This document shows, piece after piece, positions 1 through 10,746 of a DNA stretch of 42,959 nucleotides (position 1 is its first letter; each line of letters opens with the position of its first letter). The notes under the pieces are model-generated. The model was given only the letters and a program-made list of their open reading frames with translations, was not told where the DNA came from and did no database searches. Position numbers and translations under genes: made by a program. Source of the stretch: Saprospiraceae bacterium (GTDB lineage: Bacteria > Bacteroidota > Bacteroidia > Chitinophagales > Saprospiraceae); NCBI GenBank assembly GCA_012031785.1, contig JAAUTG010000006.1, positions 1-42,959 on the forward strand, given 5' to 3'.

Positions 1-114
1 GACGAAAGAGTTATTGAATTGAAAAAAGCAGTTGAAAAGCAAACAAAGAGAATCAAAGAATTGAAAAGCATTAATTATTCTTTGATGGGACAATTAAATA
101 CTTCAAAAGCATGA
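1..114 (+). CDS. C-terminal end of a coiled-coil-like protein (truncated by window start)
   Basis: Open frame from base 1 (DERVIELKKAVEKQTKRIKELKS...TSKA*); overlaps the next start codon. Confidence 0.5.
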   Translation, partial: DERVIELKKAVEKQTKRIKELKSINYSLMGQLNTSKA

Positions 115-320
115 CATTATCTGATTTGGAAATTTACTTTAAAAAAACAGAATTGCCAAAGACAATTGAATTGTCATCTTTTGAATTTGTTTCTGACGTT
201 CCGAAAATGGTTGATTCGCACATTTCAATATTGAAAGCTAATTCGGGAAATGGCGTTTACTTACCGTACTACAAGCGGTTAGTTCGATTAAGAGTGAAAC
301 TAGAGCAAAAAAAACCTTAA
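111..320 (+). CDS. Small phage-associated protein (DUF6965-like: ELPKTIEL...DVPKMVDSHISILKANSGN...PYYKRL)
   Basis: ORF plus recalled motif pattern of a Bacteroidota phage family. Confidence 0.6.
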   Translation: MTLSDLEIYFKKTELPKTIELSSFEFVSDVPKMVDSHISILKANSGNGVYLPYYKRLVRLRVKLEQKKP

Positions 321-476
321 CTTAAAACAATAATAAAATGAAAACTATAATTAAGAGCATTTTAGAAAAATAGGTATGTAAACATAAATGGGAAGCAACC
401 AGTCTACGAAAATGCCTGTTAAAATTCAGCAAATACTGATTTGTACAAAATGTGGCAAAATTAAAAGAATAAATCT

Positions 477-1255
477 ATGAAACGAATATTAATTGCAGCT
501 CCGACAAGTAGTTTCAAAGACTACGTTTTTGATGATTGGATTGAAAATGCCATAAATATAGCTAAAGACTATGATTATAAAGGCTCTCATGTCGGGATAA
601 TGCTTATCGACAATTCTAAGGATATTACTCATGCTGAAACTTTGCTTAATAAAGCTAATGCTGTACTAAAGAAACTAGAGTATAATTGTTTTTTGTTCAT
701 AAAAAAGTTATTATGTTGAAAATATGCCATTAAGAAATTTAATGTGTGAATGCAACAATCTAATAAGAGATTATGTGATAAAAAACAATATAGACTATTT
801 ATTAAGTTTAGAAACAGATTTGTTTCCGCCTATAAATACACTTAGTCATTTACTAGAACGAAAAAACAAGTTGAAAAAAATCAATAGTTGGGTTGCCATA
901 TTTCCTTTTTTATCTTCATAAATCACAACCTATATTATTTGAATTAGAGGACTTCGGAAACGAAAGATGTTATTATCCTGTTAGCCCTGATGCTATTTTC
1001 AGTAATGTTGACGGCAATTTAACAGAGTGCCGACAATTAGGATTAGGGTGTGTTTTGATTAGTAAAGATATACTAAAAGAGGTTAAATTTAGAGTTGATG
1101 AAACAGATAAAAAAGGCTCTCATGCCGACACATACTTTAATCAAGACTGCATTGAAAAAGGTGTAAAAATATATTGCGATACTAAAGTATGGGTTGAACA
1201 TCGGAACGGTTCATGGAGTAAAGTAAACAAACAATTCAAAACAAATGATAAATAG
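477..1255 (+). CDS. Glycosyltransferase-like protein (GT-A-like), broken into three ORFs by two A-run indels
   Basis: ORFs 477-719, 724-921 and 893-1255 join as ...FIKSYYVENMPLRNL...SLETDLFPP...LKKSIVGLPYFLFYLHK... after one-base corrections in A6 (701-706) and A7 (874-880). Confidence 0.55.
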
Positions 1256-1842
1256 AATTATAGACGTATCTGATGCTTATATTAAAGCAATTGAAAATAT
1301 TGTTTGTAAAGCGTTGAATATTAATGCTAAAGTGTTAAAAACAAAAAATAGAAGTAGCGATGTCATATTTGCCAAGCATCTTTGTATTTATTTTATGTTT
1401 AAATACATAAACGGAACGAAAAAAAGGGTTTGCCGAATATTTCAATTTAAACCACGCCTCTGCAATACACGCCATAAAGTCTATTGCAACTCAAATAGAG
1501 ATTAAGCAAGTAAGAGCCACTACAATAAGCAATATTATTGATAATCAAATATACGACAATGTTTATATTCCTTACCTCAACGCTAAAGCTAAAGAAACGC
1601 CTCAAATAAAGGAAAGTGTATTTGTTGTTTTTGCAATAAATTTAGAAGATGAATATCATTTCCGAAATATTATTGGAATATTCAATAACGAGCCACAAGC
1701 TATTGAATGTTTAGAAATGTTTAAATCTGAAAAAAGCGAAGGTTATCCTTATAATTGTTTTATTGAAAAACATTACATGAATAGTAGTTATGCAGACAAA
1801 GACCCTATCGAAATTGTTTACGAATTTAATAGCTATGAGTAG
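1245..1842 (+). CDS. Protein with DnaA C-terminal-like DNA-binding segment (GFAEYFNLNHASAIHAIKSIATQIE)
   Basis: ORF 1245-1505 continues in another frame to a TAG at 1840-1842 after a one-base correction in A7 (1419-1425); the NHASAIHAIK segment resembles the DnaA domain IV signature. Confidence 0.55.
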
Positions 1843-1861
1843 GCGACAAGTGAAAAAATGC

Positions 1862-1869
1862 TACCTTTG
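1862..1869 (+). promoter_or_regulatory. Bacteroidota-type -7 box TACCTTTG
   Basis: Matches TAnnTTTG; -33 element weak or absent; lies just after the upstream stop codon. Confidence 0.45.
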
Positions 1870-1874
1870 CATTT

Positions 1875-2019
1875 AAAAATTGGTCATCGCCCAAAGGACG
1901 AAGGACATGGCGAGTAACATTCGAGTTGCCAAAACGCAATGCCTAAATTTGCGCTCCACTCTTACAGATTGTGGTTTTCACGGTCGGCATAAGCTCCTTA
2001 ATGGGGCTTATGCTTTTTT
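1875..2019 (+). ncRNA. Candidate structured small RNA between convergent genes
   Basis: Upstream -7 box; successive hairpins TCGCC(1887-1891)/GGCGA(1909-1913), GTAAC(1914-1918)/GTTGC(1925-1929), CGCAA(1935-1939)/TTGCG(1949-1953); ends in a strong intrinsic terminator; no plausible ORF. Confidence 0.45.
1987..2019 (+). terminator. Intrinsic terminator (GCATAAGCTCC-TTAAT-GGGGCTTATGC + T-run)
   Basis: 11-bp stem (one G:U-type pair), 5-nt loop, followed by a T tract. Confidence 0.85.
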
Positions 2020-2444
2020 CACTTAAAAGGGACTATTAACAAATCTTTTAATCCAGTATTTCTACAATCACAATGCAACCACGTTGGCGTTTTATCTTCA
2101 ATAGTAGTTAATCCTATTTGCAGAAATGCTATTTTATTGTCGATTACTATTTTTCGCATTTGGTCGCCAGTCATTCCGTCTACTTTCAAATCAACCGCTC
2201 TACCGAATTTATGTTGACTGAAAGAAACTCCAGTTGATGTGGAAAAATCACGTAATCCCGATTCGTTAAATGAACCTTTATTATGCCAATTATTAATAGT
2301 TACAGACTTGTCAACTATTGTTCTAAATAGTTGTGCTATGTTTATTATTTTTTGGTCAATAAACCAAATAGAGTTGTTTCCAAATTTAACATAAACCGAT
2401 TCGGAAACAAACTCTTGTAATGTAAAATTGTTGCTTACTTTCAT
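2019..2444 (-). CDS. Peptidase M15-like endolysin (L-Ala-D-Glu / D-Ala-D-Ala peptidase fold)
   Basis: SQHKFGRAVDLKVDGMT...PTWLHCDCR pattern of M15 metallopeptidases. Confidence 0.8.
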   Translation of the reverse strand: MKVSNNFTLQEFVSESVYVKFGNNSIWFIDQKIINIAQLFRTIVDKSVTINNWHNKGSFNESGLRDFSTSTGVSFSQHKFGRAVDLKVDGMTGDQMRKIVIDNKIAFLQIGLTTIEDKTPTWLHCDCRNTGLKDLLIVPFK

Positions 2445-2568
2445 GTGAATTTAACGATTATGATTAAACATAAGAATAAAAATATGCAAATTACAGTTGT
2501 TATATACAAATATTTACGTAATTGATTTATCTTAACGTCTTTTTAAAGTATTATCAATATTTGCTTTT

Positions 2569-2985
2569 TCAAGTTTTATTTAATGTTTCTTGCGTATCTG
2601 TGTGTATTGGTACTTCTTTGTTTATTATTATTTTCTCTACCTTTTTAGTTTTCACTTTATTGGTTAAGTCTTCGATGATTATTGCTAAGTCTTTGTTTTG
2701 TAGTTCTAAGAACGAAACAATATCTTTACAAGTACCCAAATCAGTGATAAATGGAGATAACTTACCAATACTATCTGTTAGCTTCTTTTTCTGCTCCAAT
2801 GTTGTTTTTAAAAGCCTCAACCTTTCATTATAGCTTGTATCTTCAACGGTTTCAGTTGAAGATGTTGAGTTTATTGTCGTTGGTTCGCAGACTAACTTTT
2901 GAGCCAAATCCTTGTTTTTTAGAATAACCTTACTAGGGTTGCAACCAATAAACAGTATTGTTAAAAACATTAATAGTTTTTTCAT
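2569..2985 (-). CDS. Small lipoprotein with coiled coil, spanin-like candidate
   Basis: Signal peptide with lipobox MKKLLMFLTILFIGC; heptad-rich; located in the lysis region. Confidence 0.55.
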   Translation of the reverse strand: MKKLLMFLTILFIGCNPSKVILKNKDLAQKLVCEPTTINSTSSTETVEDTSYNERLRLLKTTLEQKKKLTDSIGKLSPFITDLGTCKDIVSFLELQNKDLAIIIEDLTNKVKTKKVEKIIINKEVPIHTDTQETLNKT

Positions 2986-2989
2986 AATC

Positions 2990-3376
2990 TTAATTTTTTA
3001 TAATCCAATAAGGTAAACCGAATAATCTAACGCCTAAATAATATAATTTTGTGTATTTCCATTTGGCTAAGTGTAATAATTGTCTAAACAAAATGTCTGC
3101 ATCTTTCCTTTTACCTACCTTAAATTGATAAAGTACATCATGTAGACAACTAGCTAGTTTACATTCGTCATTTTTACCATCAGTTACACCAGTGCATCCA
3201 TTCCAAGCATAACCTTTCTTAACTGTAATCAAACCATCGCAAATAACTAATAACATTTCCTTTTTATTTGAATATTTTATTATATGAATATTTGTGTAAT
3301 CCTCGCTAAATACTGTAACATCCTCTGTCAAAGTGTACTTATATTTATTCTTTTTTTCAAATATCCAAAATTTCAT
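2990..3376 (-). CDS. DUF1353-like phage protein
   Basis: GYAWNGCTGVTDGKNDECKLASCLHDVLYQF pattern. Confidence 0.7.
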   Translation of the reverse strand: MKFWIFEKKNKYKYTLTEDVTVFSEDYTNIHIIKYSNKKEMLLVICDGLITVKKGYAWNGCTGVTDGKNDECKLASCLHDVLYQFKVGKRKDADILFRQLLHLAKWKYTKLYYLGVRLFGLPYWIIKN

Positions 3377-3388
3377 AATAGAAATGAT

Positions 3389-4692
3389 TTATTTTTGAAT
3401 GTTATTGATTTGTTTAATTATACTAGCCTTTGTTTGATATTTATTCAATAATCCTTTCATTGTTACATCATATACTGCTTTATAATAGTTTAAATCAGTT
3501 ATTAAATTATCATAATCGGGTTGTATTGGAAACGGTTTAAGTGTAGGAACGTCTATTGTTAAATTAGCGCCTTTATTGATTGTATTGTTATATCTTATTG
3601 TATCAATAAAATTAACTGTTTGCGTACTGTAATTAGCATCATAAGGTTTACCACAATCATTATACACATTACCATAAGAGGTAAAACCTTCTAATGTTAG
3701 TTGATGTGGTTTAATGCAATTAATGAAAATAGAATTGATTATCTTAGTTTCAAACGCCCAACTTCTTATTACTCCACTAGCACCATCGTAACCACTGCAA
3801 TTAACAAATGTGCAATTGGTTAATGATTTATTCCCTCCTTGAAATATAGAGTTAAGTCTATTATACTTGAATACACAATTAGTAGCATTTACATTACCAA
3901 AGTTTTGGATACCATAATGACCACCTAAAATGACTGTGTTATCCATATTTAAGGTTGCACCGCCACCTAGATAAATAACCGCTGAACTTGGATGCCCATA
4001 ATGACCGATTAATGTACTATTCTTAATTGTTACGTTCTTGCCTTTATTGACGATAAGAGCAAATTTACCAGTAAATTGTGAATGGTCTGAATAAACTCTA
4101 TCAATAATGATATTAGGAACGTTTTCTACGTGTATGTTATCGGTGCTACTCTCATACTCACAACGATTAGAACTAGTCCCCATGTAAGCACTATCAATTT
4201 TAGTATTAATTATCGTTAATGAATCGTAACCAATAAGACTATTAATTCCATCATGTCGATATTTGATTATGTTGCAATCTTTGATTATCGTATTTCCATT
4301 TGGAGAAATAGAAGGATAACCACCGACAAACTTACAATTAGTAACTTTGCCTTTAATGGTTAAATTAGTACCACACGTTGGAACATCAACTTTGCAAATT
4401 AAATTAGACACATCCCCATCTACAACAAATCCCTTATGATAGGTAAATTCGATAATAGGTCTTGCACCGTTTCCGTAACTTGAAATGATACCTGTATGGT
4501 TTGTTTGATGTGGTATGGTTAACGTAGTGCTACTTTTAATTAGAATGATACCTCCAGTATTACCCTTGGAAACTCTTTTAATGGTGCTGTTATTGTACCA
4601 TCTGACGTACCTGTAAACGTTGCATCAACGTATGTTTGACTTTGTAACGATAACGTTACGAACATTAGAACTGCTAAAATTACTGTTTTCAT
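3389..4692 (-). CDS. Right-handed beta-helix (pectate-lyase-like) protein with signal-peptide-like N-terminus; frameshifted in this assembly
   Basis: Repetitive N/I-rich coils (IIKNSTLIG, NATNCVF, LTNCTFVN). MKTVILAVLMFVTLSLQSQTYVDATFTGTSDGTITAP... reads into ...KRVSKGNTGGIILIKSS... after one base is added in the T4 run near 4576-4579. Confidence 0.6.
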
Positions 4693-4708
4693 ATTTATTT
4701 GATTTAAT

Positions 4709-6315
4709 TTATACTTCTTTTGCTTGTGTTAATATTAATTCTCTTATTATTTGTCCACTTGTTGCAGTAAGAGTAACTTTACTAACACTCTTACTTAATG
4801 TCATATTACCATTATTAAGTTTGGTATATGTTTTATTAGTATCTTTTAAAGGATAATAAATAGAACCATTTGAAGTACATTTAAGATACTTACCTTGACT
4901 ATCCTCATTAATAACAAATGTACCACTAACTATTTTCCAAACATCGGGTATTTGTCCTACAATTGCATCTTTAAAATCTTCTTTGAATACAACTCTCGAT
5001 GCAAAGGAATTATGATAAGATTTGATTTCTGTATCTGATAAAGCACGATTATAAACAGATAATACATCATATAAATCAGTACCTAGATTAACATTAGGAT
5101 ACTCAGATGATAAGACTCTCAATTTACCGTTAAGAGTTGTAGTAGTTGTTGTAAATGAATTGATAAAAATACCATTTAATGGTATTTTATTACTGTATTA
5201 TTTTTTATTATAGTTACACAATTTATTCTATCTTTTGTAAAAAAAGGGACAGCAATAGATTCTGTACCACAAATAATATACATATCGTTTCCTCCATTAA
5301 ACGCCCTTATATTTAGATTACCAAGTCTAATTAAATAAACTGAATTTGCATTTACAATTAGACCTTTAAATCTAAAATTAATAGTTACATCAGAAGTTAT
5401 AATATTAGTAGCTGTTTCAATAGAATAAACATGACTTCCATTACTGTTAAGAGTTAGAAAACCGTCATTAGTTTGCACTTTACTTGTAACTCCATCATAC
5501 TGACTAGCATTTCCCCCATTAGCAACATTATCCCAAGCTATATTAACAAGTTTATTACCTACTGGTTGCATATTATATGCTGCAATAAGTCCATCCTCTT
5601 CTAATCTAGTAGGTTTAGGATACTGAAAATTAGTCTTTTGGAGAGATAGATATTTAGAGTTGAGAAATTCAATAAGTTCATTTTCTCTTTCTTTATAAGA
5701 TAACATTCCATCAAACTGTTTCAATTTATAATATATACTACAATTGTGAGGTGCTGCACCAAATAAAGGAGATAGCATTCTATAAAAATTAGGTAATGTA
5801 ATTGATGATAAATTATTGGTTATAATTGTTTTATTCGTATTTTCAACATTTTGCTCATATAACCTAAATCCATTTGCATCTGAAGAACCATCATAAGTTA
5901 ATATATAATTACCTTTAGTAATATCAATTCCAGTAAACTTTAATTCAATAGCATCTAATAGTGATTGTCTTATATAAATAATAATATTACGTGCGGAGGT
6001 ATGGGAGTTATAATAAATATTAAAAAGAGGGAATTGATTACCTATAAGTTCATTATTCGTACCGAACAATCTAAACCACGTACTATATCTATTTGATGAT
6101 ACATTAAAAACCCATGAGTATGGCTTATGTAAGTCAAAAGGTTGAAAGTAATATGTGAGTGCTGCATATTCTGCATATTTCTTTTTAACTATTGCATACC
6201 TATTGTTTAATTTAATAAAATGTAATTGTCCGTTACTCATAGTCATTTTAACATTACCTACTTTATCAAGTAACGAACCATTTTCAAAATTAGTTTCAAA
6301 TATAACTTTGCTCAT
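4709..6315 (-). CDS. LamG/concanavalin-like virion or adhesin protein, split by a frameshift near 5175
   Basis: ORFs 5176-6315 and 4709-5122 join as ...TVIKYHLNGIFINSFTTTTTTLNGKLRVLS...; ends in DLYDVLSVYNRALSDTEIKSYH, typical of LamG-like domains. Confidence 0.55.
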
Positions 6316-7469
6316 AATCCGTATTTCCCTTTCTGTGAATTATAAATTCTAGCAAATAATTCATCTACTTGTATTAAAGATATATCTCCTATATCAAATA
6401 TTTGTATAGAACCTACATTGCCTTTAAAATAAGGATATGGATGAGGACTTAGTATTAAATCTTGATTACTACTATAATCAAATACACCTGTACCGTAGTT
6501 TGTAATTCTTGGATTATTATTTACTTGTATAGAATTACTATGTCCTGATTTGAAACAACCTAGTAGGTTAACCCATTTTTCATCTTTTACATTAGGTACA
6601 TAAGCAATTGGTGCGATAGAACTCCATACACTTGGGCTTTGATAATTAAACTGTATATTCCAATTAAAATAGGGTGCAGTAAAACTAGTACCATACCATG
6701 TACCAAATAAATGAGTATCGGCTACTTTTTTAGTTCTATTTACCCATATAGAAACGATTAAATTATTTACCTTTAAATGGTCTGACATTGGTATACGTAA
6801 CCTAGAATCTGTACCATTTAGATACATTATATTAGTATTCTTTTTCTTAACTGCAACATTGGTATTGTTAATTTTATTCTTACTTGTTCTATCCTCAATA
6901 AATCCTCTTTCAGCAGTTAAATCTAGCAAACAGTCGAGTTCAGGTGTAGGGTCTACGTAGAGAATGCCTTGATGTATACATTTAACTTCACTTACGGTTA
7001 ATATTCGATTATAACTTTCGATAAATTTAATAGAACCTTTATAATAAGTTGTATTTTGTCCAAAGATAACATTGACGCCTCTAATTTTAGTAGAGGTAAC
7101 AATAACTACATCATTATCTATTCCGATTGTTAGTGCTTGTGTATTGACACCATTAACGTAATAATATGTAGGATAACTGAATCCAGTTGCTATAATCTGA
7201 TTAGAGTTATTAATAGAAATATTTTGCGTAGCATTAATATACACAATCTGTTGATTATTGATTGTTGGATTGATAACAAATCTTATAGAGTTAAATGTAA
7301 GTCTATTGTAAATAAGTTTATCAGTTATTCCATTTAAAATAATTCCATTGCCAATTTTAGGATTACCTGCAATATTACAATTTGCATACTTATTTTTAAG
7401 TACACTTTCTCTATCTCGGAAGTACTCAGCAAATATAATACTCTTATCACTATGAAGTTGACTGTTCAT
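6312..7469 (-). CDS. LamG/concanavalin-like virion or adhesin protein
   Basis: KGSIKFIESYNRILTVSEVKCIHQGI and FKGNVGSIQIFDIGDISLIQVDELF motifs. Confidence 0.55.
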   Translation of the reverse strand: MNSQLHSDKSIIFAEYFRDRESVLKNKYANCNIAGNPKIGNGIILNGITDKLIYNRLTFNSIRFVINPTINNQQIVYINATQNISINNSNQIIATGFSYPTYYYVNGVNTQALTIGIDNDVVIVTSTKIRGVNVIFGQNTTYYKGSIKFIESYNRILTVSEVKCIHQGILYVDPTPELDCLLDLTAERGFIEDRTSKNKINNTNVAVKKKNTNIMYLNGTDSRLRIPMSDHLKVNNLIVSIWVNRTKKVADTHLFGTWYGTSFTAPYFNWNIQFNYQSPSVWSSIAPIAYVPNVKDEKWVNLLGCFKSGHSNSIQVNNNPRITNYGTGVFDYSSNQDLILSPHPYPYFKGNVGSIQIFDIGDISLIQVDELFARIYNSQKGKYGL

Positions 7470-7481
7470 TTAGTAAATATT

Positions 7482-8054
7482 TTATCCTAATTGGTTATTA
7501 ATTGCATCAAAGTTGTAATCAAGTTTAATAGCATCTTTATAATAGTCCCAATCTCCAATAGGATTATTATCTGCATCAAATCTTGAATAAGCAATTACTG
7601 CTTCTACTATTGCATCAAAATTTGGTCTTAAACTCTCATCTAAGTTTTGTATTGCATTACCTGAACCGTCATCAATAACTGATTGTTCGTACACATACCA
7701 TCTATTAGAACTCCACCATACACTATTTTGCAGTTCAGATATTGAATTAGGTGCAACTGTATTAAGAATAGTATTGTCAGTTATATCATCTCCAACATTA
7801 CTGTTTAGATTCATCCAATTAGCACAAAGATTTCTTATTTGAAATATCTGTTTACATATTGTTAAAGATAAGTCAATCGGAAATATAAAAAGGTCTTTTG
7901 ATACACTTTCAGCTAATCCTTTAATAGTTGATATTTCTTTGCCTTTATTAGCTATATAATCAACTATGGCAACAATTGCTTGTGTATCTACTAGAGGGTT
8001 ACTATTTGAAGTTTCCTCTATTTGTTTGATTTCAAATGATAAATTATTAAACAT
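7482..8054 (-). CDS. Hypothetical structural-region protein
   Basis: Intact ORF tightly packed with neighbours. Confidence 0.6.
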   Translation of the reverse strand: MFNNLSFEIKQIEETSNSNPLVDTQAIVAIVDYIANKGKEISTIKGLAESVSKDLFIFPIDLSLTICKQIFQIRNLCANWMNLNSNVGDDITDNTILNTVAPNSISELQNSVWWSSNRWYVYEQSVIDDGSGNAIQNLDESLRPNFDAIVEAVIAYSRFDADNNPIGDWDYYKDAIKLDYNFDAINNQLG

Positions 8055-8055
8055 A

Positions 8056-9102
8056 TTATGATTTCCTTTCTGATATAGTTAATGTATTTACTGATGCTAC
8101 ACTAAATAGTGATTTAATCATTATTCGTTCTTCGTTAATATCGTTAAGATAATATACCTTATTTAAAGCATTTGCAGAATCCACAATTATACTTGCAACT
8201 CCCAAAATATCTTGGGTTATATCACACCAATTTACTTCATCTGTGTCTACACAAGTTGACTTTTGAGGTGCTAATAATGTAATCGTAATTGTAGAACTAC
8301 CACCACAAGTAGCTGTTAAACCTAATTTAAGTTTACTAAAACCATTCATTTGAATCACATCTCTTTGAGGCGTAGCACTAAATGCTTGGTTTGTATATTC
8401 AGCTATCTCAACTTGGTCCGTATAATGCGACCATTCAGGAGATTGATTTATAATGTTTTGAACACCTAAATTCTCATCAACTGTTTGGTCTTTAGTAGAT
8501 ATGCTAATTATAAATTCGTCTCCACTAGTAGTAGTTGGTGTTGCAACTCCATTTATTGTACTATCCCATGTTATGTCATAACAATAAGATATAGTAGGAG
8601 CAACGGTTGTTGTGTTATCTGCTGTTGTATCTGAAAATGTTGTTGTTATATTATCATTAATTGTACCTACAAGGTAATAAATAGAACCTCCTGCATTTGT
8701 ACGATATATATTACGTGCAGAAGTGCCTAAAGCTCCAATTGGAATATTTGTTAATGCAACTGTTTTATTTGTTACATCTGTTGTTATTTCATTACTATCA
8801 ACAGATACCAATGTTTCAAAACCATTAATAACAAAAGAAATTGCATATTTATGTGTACCTACTGTTACATTACCGCCTATTGTTGGACTTTCTGCTGTAC
8901 ACGTAGTTGTTGGTTTTGAGTAATCAATACTTACATAAGCCGAAGTTGGTGCAACAAAAGCACTAAATGAATTACCATTACGTTGCAATGTCATTAACAC
9001 TAGATTTCTAAGCGAAAGTCCATCTGTTATTCCATAAACTGTTACTGTTCTATTTCCAGTTAAATACGTATAATTTGTATTTCTATATTGTCCTACATTC
9101 AT
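8056..9102 (-). CDS. Virion-associated beta-sandwich-like protein
   Basis: GTHKYAISFVINGFETLVS...NIYRTNAGGSIYYLVGTI..TTFSDT repeat-like beta pattern. Confidence 0.5.
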   Translation of the reverse strand: MNVGQYRNTNYTYLTGNRTVTVYGITDGLSLRNLVLMTLQRNGNSFSAFVAPTSAYVSIDYSKPTTTCTAESPTIGGNVTVGTHKYAISFVINGFETLVSVDSNEITTDVTNKTVALTNIPIGALGTSARNIYRTNAGGSIYYLVGTINDNITTTFSDTTADNTTTVAPTISYCYDITWDSTINGVATPTTTSGDEFIISISTKDQTVDENLGVQNIINQSPEWSHYTDQVEIAEYTNQAFSATPQRDVIQMNGFSKLKLGLTATCGGSSTITITLLAPQKSTCVDTDEVNWCDITQDILGVASIIVDSANALNKVYYLNDINEERIMIKSLFSVASVNTLTISERKS

Positions 9103-9114
9103 ATTTTTAATTAT

Positions 9115-9435
9115 TTAAGGTAATACAAGTCCTGCGTATGCTAAAGATTGTAATGAATTTAATTGACTATTAATTGTTGCTAAATCAGATTGAGAAGGGA
9201 CTTTACTCCAATTGTTAATATCAGTATGTGGCAAAGCTTTCAATCTATAAAGTCCATTGTTAGTTTCAGTATCCGCCGAAACGGTTGTCAACTGCCCTGC
9301 ATAAGCATACGCCCCAAATGTACCAACAGTTGTTAAGTCTGCGAGTAAATCAACTCTATTTTCAGAACTAAAAACATCAGCAAACTGTTTATTAAAGTTT
9401 GCCGATATGTTTAATATACCGTTTGCCTTTGCCAT
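9115..9435 (-). CDS. Hypothetical fibre/adaptor-region protein
   Basis: Intact ORF in the fibre cluster. Confidence 0.5.
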   Translation of the reverse strand: MAKANGILNISANFNKQFADVFSSENRVDLLADLTTVGTFGAYAYAGQLTTVSADTETNNGLYRLKALPHTDINNWSKVPSQSDLATINSQLNSLQSLAYAGLVLP

Positions 9436-9438
9436 ATT

Positions 9439-10278
9439 CTAAGTTGTATAAAATCTTAATTGTCTTGCTCCGATAGTTCCTAGATTATTCGTATATCTAG
9501 TATAATTAATAGTATTCCCTTGTATATCGTGAGTTTGTGCCGATTGTGTAAACGAACCTAATGAGATTACATCCCATTGTCCGCTAAGTGTGTTATATTG
9601 TGTGATTTGTGTAATAGCACCCCAACCAGTAGGAAACTCGATAAACTGTTTGTTAATACCGTCCTCCGCTAACATACTAACTTGTACCATTGCACCGTTA
9701 TTAGTTAATGCTTGTTTGGTTGCTGTTGTTAGATTAGATGAATTATAATAATAAGGGTAAACGCCTGTTATTGATACTGTTTTGTTGCTTGTAGCCCCTG
9801 CTGCTAATGGTGTACTATAATTGTTTCCACGACTTGACAAAGGTTGCTCTCCTGCTAGGTAATTAACTAAACAAGTCCATGATTGAACTCCCGAAAGTAC
9901 TGTATAATTACTTACTGTTTTGTTATCTGTTAATAACTGCCCTGCACTATTGGTTAGTCCAGTACCTCCATAAACGTAAGCGTTTGCAACCGTTGGTAAA
10001 CCACTTCTAAAACCACTTGTTCCATAAGCTGGTGTGATAGTTCCACGACTAAAGGTAGAAGCAAAATTCAATGTTGCAATAACCTCCCCTATTTCGTGCA
10101 GCCCTGCTTGTGTTAAAGTGAGGGTATTGTTAGGATTAGTTAATGTAGGAAATAGTTCAGGATACACTTGATTGTAAAGTTCTGCAAAATTATCTTTTGT
10201 TTTACTAAAAGCATCTCTTACCATATCTCCGTCCCCTGCATCTGGAGCTGAACCTATATTTATAATTTGTTGTGCCAT
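9439..10278 (-). CDS. Phage structural/fibre protein with N-terminal INIGSAPDAGDGDMVRDAFSKTKDNFAELY motif
   Basis: Recognised N-terminal motif common in virion proteins of Bacteroidota and other phages. Confidence 0.7.
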   Translation of the reverse strand: MAQQIINIGSAPDAGDGDMVRDAFSKTKDNFAELYNQVYPELFPTLTNPNNTLTLTQAGLHEIGEVIATLNFASTFSRGTITPAYGTSGFRSGLPTVANAYVYGGTGLTNSAGQLLTDNKTVSNYTVLSGVQSWTCLVNYLAGEQPLSSRGNNYSTPLAAGATSNKTVSITGVYPYYYNSSNLTTATKQALTNNGAMVQVSMLAEDGINKQFIEFPTGWGAITQITQYNTLSGQWDVISLGSFTQSAQTHDIQGNTINYTRYTNNLGTIGARQLRFYTT

Positions 10279-10286
10279 ATTATTAT

Positions 10287-10406
10287 TTATATTTGAGATG
10301 AATCTATACGTTTACTTGAATCAGCTTTTACATCAGTTCTGTCGGCTGTAAATAGCTTTTTCAATGCTTGTCCTGCCAAAAGCAAATATTTGTATGCAAT
10401 TTTCAT
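10287..10406 (-). CDS. Small 39-aa protein
   Basis: MKIAYKYLLLAGQALKKLFTADRTDVKADSSKRIDSSQI*; below ORF-track cutoff, fits between genes. Confidence 0.4.
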   Translation of the reverse strand: MKIAYKYLLLAGQALKKLFTADRTDVKADSSKRIDSSQI

Positions 10407-10418
10407 TTTTTATATATT

Positions 10419-10723
10419 CTAGTAAGATAACGAAGGATTATTCGGTGTCGCTACAACTTGCAAAGTGCAACCAACAGGGGCGGTAATCACAAGTCCGTCA
10501 ATCTCTCTATACAAATCTTCAATTATAATGGTAAACTACCTGCTTTTATAACTAGAGGGTCGGACGGAATGCCTCCGAAAGTTCCCGAACCCAAAACAGT
10601 ACCGTCAACCGTTGCGTGAGAATATATAATTACGGTTTTATAACCCATGCTGCCTAAAATGGTTAAACTACCATTTGTTACGTTCTTTGTTGCAGGATTT
10701 GAATATCTTATATTTACGCTCAT
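10419..10723 (-). CDS. Small hypothetical protein, frameshifted near 10533
   Basis: MSVNIRYSNPATKNVTNGSL...VIKAGS joins FTIIIEDLYREIDGLVITAPVGCTLQVVATPNNPSLSY* after adding one base. Confidence 0.45.
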
Positions 10724-10746
10724 AATAATATCTTTTTTAAAATAAA

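Noticed and set aside
1887-1960. tRNA-like segment (GTAAC-ATTCGA-GTTGC resembles a T-arm)
   Set aside because: Loop is 6 nt, and no acceptor stem, anticodon arm or CCA context could be assembled; kept only as a hairpin of a candidate ncRNA.
4570-4600. Programmed -1 frameshift in the beta-helix gene
   Set aside because: The site (CCA TTA AAA GAG) is not a canonical slippery heptamer, and a one-base A-run indel matches the pattern seen throughout the window.
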